16,469 nt of DNA from NCBI GenBank assembly GCA_007375995.1, contig VMFK01000019.1, positions 1-16,469 on the forward strand, written 5' to 3'. The translations under genes and the position numbers were made by a program. The notes below the pieces were generated by a model. The model was not told the origin of the DNA. It worked only from the letters and a program-made list of their open reading frames with translations, and searched no databases. The stretch is from Parcubacteria group bacterium Gr01-1014_56 (GTDB taxonomy: Bacteria > Patescibacteriota > Minisyncoccia > Phycocordibacterales > SBAW01). Of this stretch, positions 12,979 to 16,469 are shown one piece after another. Position 1 is the first letter of the stretch. The number at the start of each line of letters is the position of its first letter.

Positions 12979-14335
12979 ACCCTGTTGGCAGGCCGGTGGG
13001 TGCCTCCGCGCGCTTCGCTGCTACCCGCTCAAGTCCTGGAGGATTAACAGTCGAACTTGGAAAATGCCACAAAGAAGCGAGTTCCTCAAGGTTGAGGAAG
13101 ATGGGAGTTTGGTCGTGCGGCGCGTAGAAATAGGCGCGGTCGTGATAATGAGAGAAGAGTTCTTTTTGTATACGAGCTTTTCGTATACCATGATAATCCT
13201 GCCACGGATAGTCAAAAATGGTCAACCCCCTGGTGTGGTTCATTTGGTTGAGGTCAGCGGTACGGTAGGTATCAAACATACGCACCAAGGGTGTGACATA
13301 GATCGGTTTAAATCGTTCTTTTTTTGCAAAGTACAAGCTGCGTATACCAACCTCAAAGATAAGTTTGCCCATTGATTTTTCAATCGCCTCTACTCTGCGG
13401 CGCTCTGTTTCGGTCAAAATCGAAGAACCGCGTGAGGCAGCTTGCGCCTGCGCTTGAGGGTCGTCTCCTGCGAGCCTTTTTGCGCGTTCGCCCGCCCCTC
13501 TCATTATTTTTTCTATCTCTTCCTTTCCACCCTCTTTAAATTGATCTTTCTTTTTATAAAACCCATACCACTCATCTTTTTTGCGTGTCCTCACAATATA
13601 TTGCAGCCAAATATACTCATCTTTACCGATCGATGAAAGAAGCTCAAGGATATGCGTTATAGGGTCAACGGTTGTCTCAGGCACGTCGGGGTCTTTGTTG
13701 AGCTCATAATCGTAATAGGTCTTGATGGGTACCGCGCCAGCCTCTACTTTTATGTACTCAAGACCAAAGAGTTCATACTCCCCTAGTTTAAAAGGCACTT
13801 TTTCAGTATAGTCCTCAACCTCGGTGATCCGAGCTTCAGGAAATTGCCCATACATGCGTGCCTCCATAATGTTGCGCCAATCACGGCGCATACGTATGTA
13901 GTAACTCACTCTCCCCTCGTTGCTTGCGATCTCAAGAGACCAGACCGCTCGACACTTTCCCTTCCAGAGGCGGTCGATAAATGTCGTCTCACCGGCAGAG
14001 TTCCACAAAGTCGTGAGCGCCACCTCCATAGCGAGTGGCGATTTCTCTACCTCAGGCGGCAATACAACCTCAAGAAGCACATAGTCCAGCGTGAGCCAAA
14101 ATTGATAACGGATATAGTTCATCCAGGTAATCCAAAAATATCGGAGCAGAAACAGTGGTACCCACAAGGGCGAGAGTGCCAAAGTAGCCGTAAAGAGAGC
14201 TCCGATAGAATCGGAGTCGTACCAAATAAAAATGATGAAGAGTAGTAATAGGAACAGGGGTCCTAAAAGCACGGGTTCAACTCCCCAGGCCTTCAGCCAT
14301 TTAGCAAACTTCTCCGCGCTCTCGTGCGGTAGCAT
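12974..14335 (-). CDS. Type IV secretion-like membrane protein (CPR DUF8128-type)
   Basis: A 453-residue protein with two membrane segments near the N-terminus (about 21-38 and 47-70) and a large cytoplasmic remainder. There is no Walker A motif, so it is not an ATPase. The C-terminal SLWHFPSSTVNPPGLERVAAKRAEAPTGLP is a recognisable ending, seen in CPR genomes on proteins encoded next to VirB4/VirD4-type ATPases, and I recall the domain as DUF8128; that was not checked. A glutamate/lysine-rich, probably coiled segment spans about residues 270-325. Its divergent neighbour is a small pilin-like protein, which fits a pilus or DNA-transfer apparatus. Start ATG 14335, with TATACT 8 bases upstream. 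Confidence 0.72.
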   Translation of the reverse strand: MLPHESAEKFAKWLKAWGVEPVLLGPLFLLLLFIIFIWYDSDSIGALFTATLALSPLWVPLFLLRYFWITWMNYIRYQFWLTLDYVLLEVVLPPEVEKSPLAMEVALTTLWNSAGETTFIDRLWKGKCRAVWSLEIASNEGRVSYYIRMRRDWRNIMEARMYGQFPEARITEVEDYTEKVPFKLGEYELFGLEYIKVEAGAVPIKTYYDYELNKDPDVPETTVDPITHILELLSSIGKDEYIWLQYIVRTRKKDEWYGFYKKKDQFKEGGKEEIEKIMRGAGERAKRLAGDDPQAQAQAASRGSSILTETERRRVEAIEKSMGKLIFEVGIRSLYFAKKERFKPIYVTPLVRMFDTYRTADLNQMNHTRGLTIFDYPWQDYHGIRKARIQKELFSHYHDRAYFYAPHDQTPIFLNLEELASLWHFPSSTVNPPGLERVAAKRAEAPTGLPTGL

Positions 14336-14359
14336 ATAAAAATAGTATACAATAGAAAA
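14336..14359. promoter_or_regulatory. Bidirectional leaderless promoter, 24 bases between start codons
   Basis: The two divergent start codons are separated by only 24 bases. In the middle AGTATACAAT carries both -10 boxes: TATACT on the minus strand (14344-14349, 8 bases from its ATG) and TACAAT on the plus strand (14348-14353, 6 bases from its ATG). They overlap by two bases, so two polymerases cannot occupy them together. Neither has a clear -35. Confidence 0.6.
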
Positions 14360-14602
14360 ATGCTCGAGTTACTCGCTCTCATTGTTGAGAACCCCTATGC
14401 CGACTTGATCGTGGCGGTAACCATGCTCGTAGCGGTCGGGTTTCTTATTTTTTTCTGGGGATTTACCGGCTATTTTTTGGCGCACGGAGACTTCGAACAC
14501 CAGGCAAACGCACGCAGACAAATGGTACAAGGGCTCACCCTCTTTGCGTCGCTGGTTGTGCTGTGGGAAGTGATCCGCTGGATCGGAGGACTATTTACGT
14601 AA
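14360..14602 (+). CDS. Small two-helix membrane protein, pilin/VirB2-like
   Basis: An 80-residue protein with two hydrophobic helices (about 15-42 and 56-78) and a short polar turn between (AHGDFEHQANARRQMVQG). The order helix, FWGFTGYFLA, charged turn, GLTLFASLVVLWEVIRWI follows the small pilin-like proteins common in CPR genomes (TrbC/VirB2 type). There is no long leader peptide as in type II or IV pilins. Being divergent from the DUF8128-type gene and sharing its promoter region, it probably belongs to the same secretion or pilus apparatus. The start is fixed by a -10 box 6 bases upstream. A long stem-loop begins at its stop codon. Confidence 0.75.
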   Translation: MLELLALIVENPYADLIVAVTMLVAVGFLIFFWGFTGYFLAHGDFEHQANARRQMVQGLTLFASLVVLWEVIRWIGGLFT

Positions 14603-14672
14603 GCAAAACAAAACCCCTTTGTGTAGGAGTGCGGTATATCTCTCCGGAACAAAGGGGTTTTGTGAAGCTTAC
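14599..14672. terminator. Large bidirectional stem-loop between convergent genes
   Basis: A perfect 14-bp stem, CAAAACCCCTTTGT (14609-14622) with its complement at 14649-14662, is nested within a second pairing, GTAAGC (14599-14604) with GCTTAC (14667-14672). The stop codons of both convergent genes lie in the outer pairing. The 26-base loop can form a small GGAG/CTCC stem. T-runs of four (GGGGTTTTG) follow on each strand, so it can stop transcription from both sides. Confidence 0.8.
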
Positions 14673-15712
14673 TTAAGAAGCATGTAGGAACTGTCTTTGC
14701 TGCGTTTAAAATATTTTTGATTTTGGAGGTTGACCGCAACAGTGCCCGGTTTTACATGGCGCTCTTTGAGCACTTTCTCAATAATTTGATCTTTAGTAAG
14801 AGGCCCCTGCTCGCGCAAAATATTGCGGATCACATCGCGCACTACGCCCGAGGCATACCCCCATTCTTTAAGCGCGTACATACCGCGGCCCACCAGTACA
14901 AAGCGGTCGTCTTTAATAAGTTCGTTGTGTGTGGTCGCAACATGCGCAGCGCGGTTAAACATCTTCTCAATAAGTGCAGCAACTTCACGGAAGTGCAAAG
15001 GAGAGCCGTGCTTTTTTACTGCCAAGTATGCATAGTCGCGCACGCCCTTGGTCTTAACATTCGGAGAAGCAGCATGACCCCACTCGCCAAGCGGGTTCTT
15101 ACCGATCTTTTTTGAAATAGAGAGCCAGCGACGCAATACCTCGTCATTGCGATGTTTGTCGTTTATATCCTGGAGCTCTTTAAGAAAGCGGTTGATCATC
15201 TCGCCTTCGGGGATCAGGTCTTCGTCGGAGAGGCCTTCGTAGAGTTTTTTAAGCGCTCCCTCAACCTGTTCAGCCAACCCTGGGTCGATATACCAGCAGC
15301 GTTCAACCTCGTCGTCCTCTTTGTGATATTTAAATGGGTCGCCGAGCACCAAAAGGAAGTAGATATGGTTCTGCATCGACTTGTCCTTGGTGATGAAGTC
15401 GAGCAGGTCAGACTCGCACACGATGCCGCCGAGGCTGTCCACAATGCGCTCAAGCTCCTCAAAGGCTGCTTGTGCCTCGCCATAGGCGGGAGATTTTTTT
15501 AGTGCACCGAGCGCATGGTTTTCGATCTGGCGGACGCGCTCGCGGGTGATGCCCCAGCGCTTGCCGATAGCTTCAAGCGTCACTTTCTCTGTATTAGTGC
15601 CAAGTCCAAAGCGAGCTTCAAGGACTGTTCTGGAGCGCTCAGGGAGAGACGAAAGAAGCTTCTTGGCGATAGCCTTTGGTTTAAAGCCTGTTTTGTCCGC
15701 TGTTTGTGGCAT
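14669..15712 (-). CDS. Sigma region 4 plus HARE-HTH regulator
   Basis: A 347-residue DNA-binding protein. Residues ~15-75 form a sigma-70 region 4 (LPERSRTVLEARFGLG, then TLEAIGKRWGITRERVRQIENHAL), the part of sigma that reads the -35 box. There is no region 2 or 3, so it cannot act as a complete sigma. Residues ~222-290 (DYAYLAVKKHGSPLHFREVAALIEKMF) form a HARE-HTH domain as in the RNA polymerase delta subunit, and a further winged helix fills ~291-345. The middle is helical and acidic. It probably acts on RNA polymerase or promoters generally. It stands between leuS and the stem-loop, with its own consensus -35. Confidence 0.88.
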   Translation of the reverse strand: MPQTADKTGFKPKAIAKKLLSSLPERSRTVLEARFGLGTNTEKVTLEAIGKRWGITRERVRQIENHALGALKKSPAYGEAQAAFEELERIVDSLGGIVCESDLLDFITKDKSMQNHIYFLLVLGDPFKYHKEDDEVERCWYIDPGLAEQVEGALKKLYEGLSDEDLIPEGEMINRFLKELQDINDKHRNDEVLRRWLSISKKIGKNPLGEWGHAASPNVKTKGVRDYAYLAVKKHGSPLHFREVAALIEKMFNRAAHVATTHNELIKDDRFVLVGRGMYALKEWGYASGVVRDVIRNILREQGPLTKDQIIEKVLKERHVKPGTVAVNLQNQKYFKRSKDSSYMLLK

Positions 15713-15726
15713 AAGATATGTGTTCT

Positions 15727-15754
15727 AATATATCACACACTGCTCTACTGTCAA
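15727..15754 (-). promoter_or_regulatory. Promoter of the sigma-4/HARE gene
   Basis: A perfect TTGACA (15749-15754), a 16-base spacer and TATATT (15727-15732, 5 of 6) on the minus strand lie 14 bases before the ATG at 15712. The leader would be only about seven bases and has no Shine-Dalgarno sequence. It is the strongest promoter match in the window. Confidence 0.7.
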
Positions 15755-15775
15755 ATCGGCCTGTTAGTACTTAAC

Positions 15776-16469
15776 TCACCTGACAACAAAACTAACGATC
15801 TTGCCGTGAACATACACTGCCTTCTCTTCTTTGCCAAGAGCAAGCCATTTAGCTACGTTCTGATCAGCGCGAGCGGCATCAAGTGCCTCCATCTCTCCCA
15901 CCCCTGTCTCGAGTTCAATAGTCGCGCGCAGTTTACCGTTTACTTGTACTGCCACCTGAGCTGTAGAACTCACAAGCTTAGATTCATCGTGAGTGGGCCA
16001 CGTTGAGATGTGGATAGACTCTTTGTGCCCGATTTTTTCCCACAATTCTTCTGTAACATGTGGAGCAAAAGGTGCCAAGAGTTGTAGGAATGCTTCCCAT
16101 TGCTTTTTTCCAATCGTTTTTTCTTTTTCTATTGCGTTGAGTAAAATCATCATCTGGCTCACGGCTGTATTAAATTTAAAAGCTGTAATATCTGCACTTA
16201 CTTTTTTTATTGTTTGATTAAGAAGCGTATCAAGAGTGTCTGTATTTTTCTCTACCACTAACTCCTGTGCACGCCATACTCGCTCGATAAATCGCGTTGT
16301 GCCCGCAATAGACGCAGTGTTCCAAGCTACCGTGTTTTCAAACGGTCCCATAAACATCTCGTAGGTACGGAAGGCGTCTGCGCCGTATGTTGCCACGACA
16401 TCATCGGGGTTAATAACGTTACCGTACCGCTTGCTCATCTTGCGGCCATCTTCGGCGAGAATAAAACCC
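15776..16469 (-). CDS. leuS: Leucyl-tRNA synthetase, C-terminal part (cut off by window edge)
   Basis: The class I synthetase that charges tRNA-Leu; only the last ~230 codons are here and the frame is open at the window end. It begins inside the catalytic domain, just before the KMSKS loop, here KMSKRYGN (M at 16436-16438), followed by INPDDVVATYGADAFR and the anticodon-binding helical domain (FKFNTAVSQMMILLNAIE, PFAPHVTEELWEKIG). The C-terminal VQVNGKLRATIELE is the usual last domain, and it ends in a TGA stop. The final serine of KMSKS is arginine, a difference I would check against relatives. No terminator is visible in the 63 bases before the next gene. Confidence 0.96.
   Translation of the reverse strand, partial: GFILAEDGRKMSKRYGNVINPDDVVATYGADAFRTYEMFMGPFENTVAWNTASIAGTTRFIERVWRAQELVVEKNTDTLDTLLNQTIKKVSADITAFKFNTAVSQMMILLNAIEKEKTIGKKQWEAFLQLLAPFAPHVTEELWEKIGHKESIHISTWPTHDESKLVSSTAQVAVQVNGKLRATIELETGVGEMEALDAARADQNVAKWLALGKEEKAVYVHGKIVSFVVR

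Noticed and set aside
15515..16006. Open frame of 163 codons on the plus strand
   Set aside because: Spans the opposite strand of the sigma-4/HARE gene and leuS; both are clear by homology patterns.

Overview
This window looks like a piece of a Patescibacteria (CPR) genome, most likely a Parcubacteria-type lineage. The evidence is the gene content: a short AlaRS without the C-Ala domain, a Cas4-like nuclease of a form common in these genomes, a protein joining sigma region 4 to HARE-type helices, a membrane protein beginning with a SIRDIPVP-type segment, and type IV secretion-like small membrane proteins. There are no rRNA or tRNA genes, CRISPR arrays or insertion sequences that I can see. 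Genes are tightly packed, the standard code works (TGA is used as a stop), and no non-coding stretch exceeds about 110 bases.

Layout, left to right. 1-3136 (minus): alaS, then an actin-fold PilM/FtsA-like protein, then a cut-off membrane protein. 3227-3649 (minus): a small orphan gene with a clear terminator. 3758-5671 (plus): an M13 zinc endopeptidase. 5679-6418 (minus): an AT-richer module of an ArsR-family repressor and a small membrane HExxH protein, with three copies of a palindromic repeat. 6455-8213 (minus): a DNA-repair and nuclease group (ung, a single-domain alkyltransferase, a Cas4-like nuclease). 8270-9462 (minus): an MgtC-like membrane protein and an anchored surface protein. 9504-12964 (minus): an ATP-cone/Mrr-type nuclease, mnmA, a small UBA-like membrane protein and mltG. 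12974-14602: two divergent membrane genes of a secretion or pilus type with only 24 bases between their start codons. 14669-15712 (minus): the sigma-4/HARE regulator. 15776-16469 (minus): the 3' end of leuS.

The most striking pattern is in the control signals. For about thirteen genes a -10-like hexamer ends 5 to 8 bases before the start codon, often with a -35-like hexamer 16 to 17 bases further up. Transcription would then begin at or next to the start codon, so leaderless mRNA may be the normal mode here. In several cases the -10 box overlaps the stop codon of the gene before. Only the orphan gene at 3227-3649 has an obvious Shine-Dalgarno-like stretch. The best candidate for an undescribed system is the ArsR/HExxH module: one palindrome lies just upstream of the repressor start, one lies between the -35 and -10 region of the HExxH gene, and a third closes the module.
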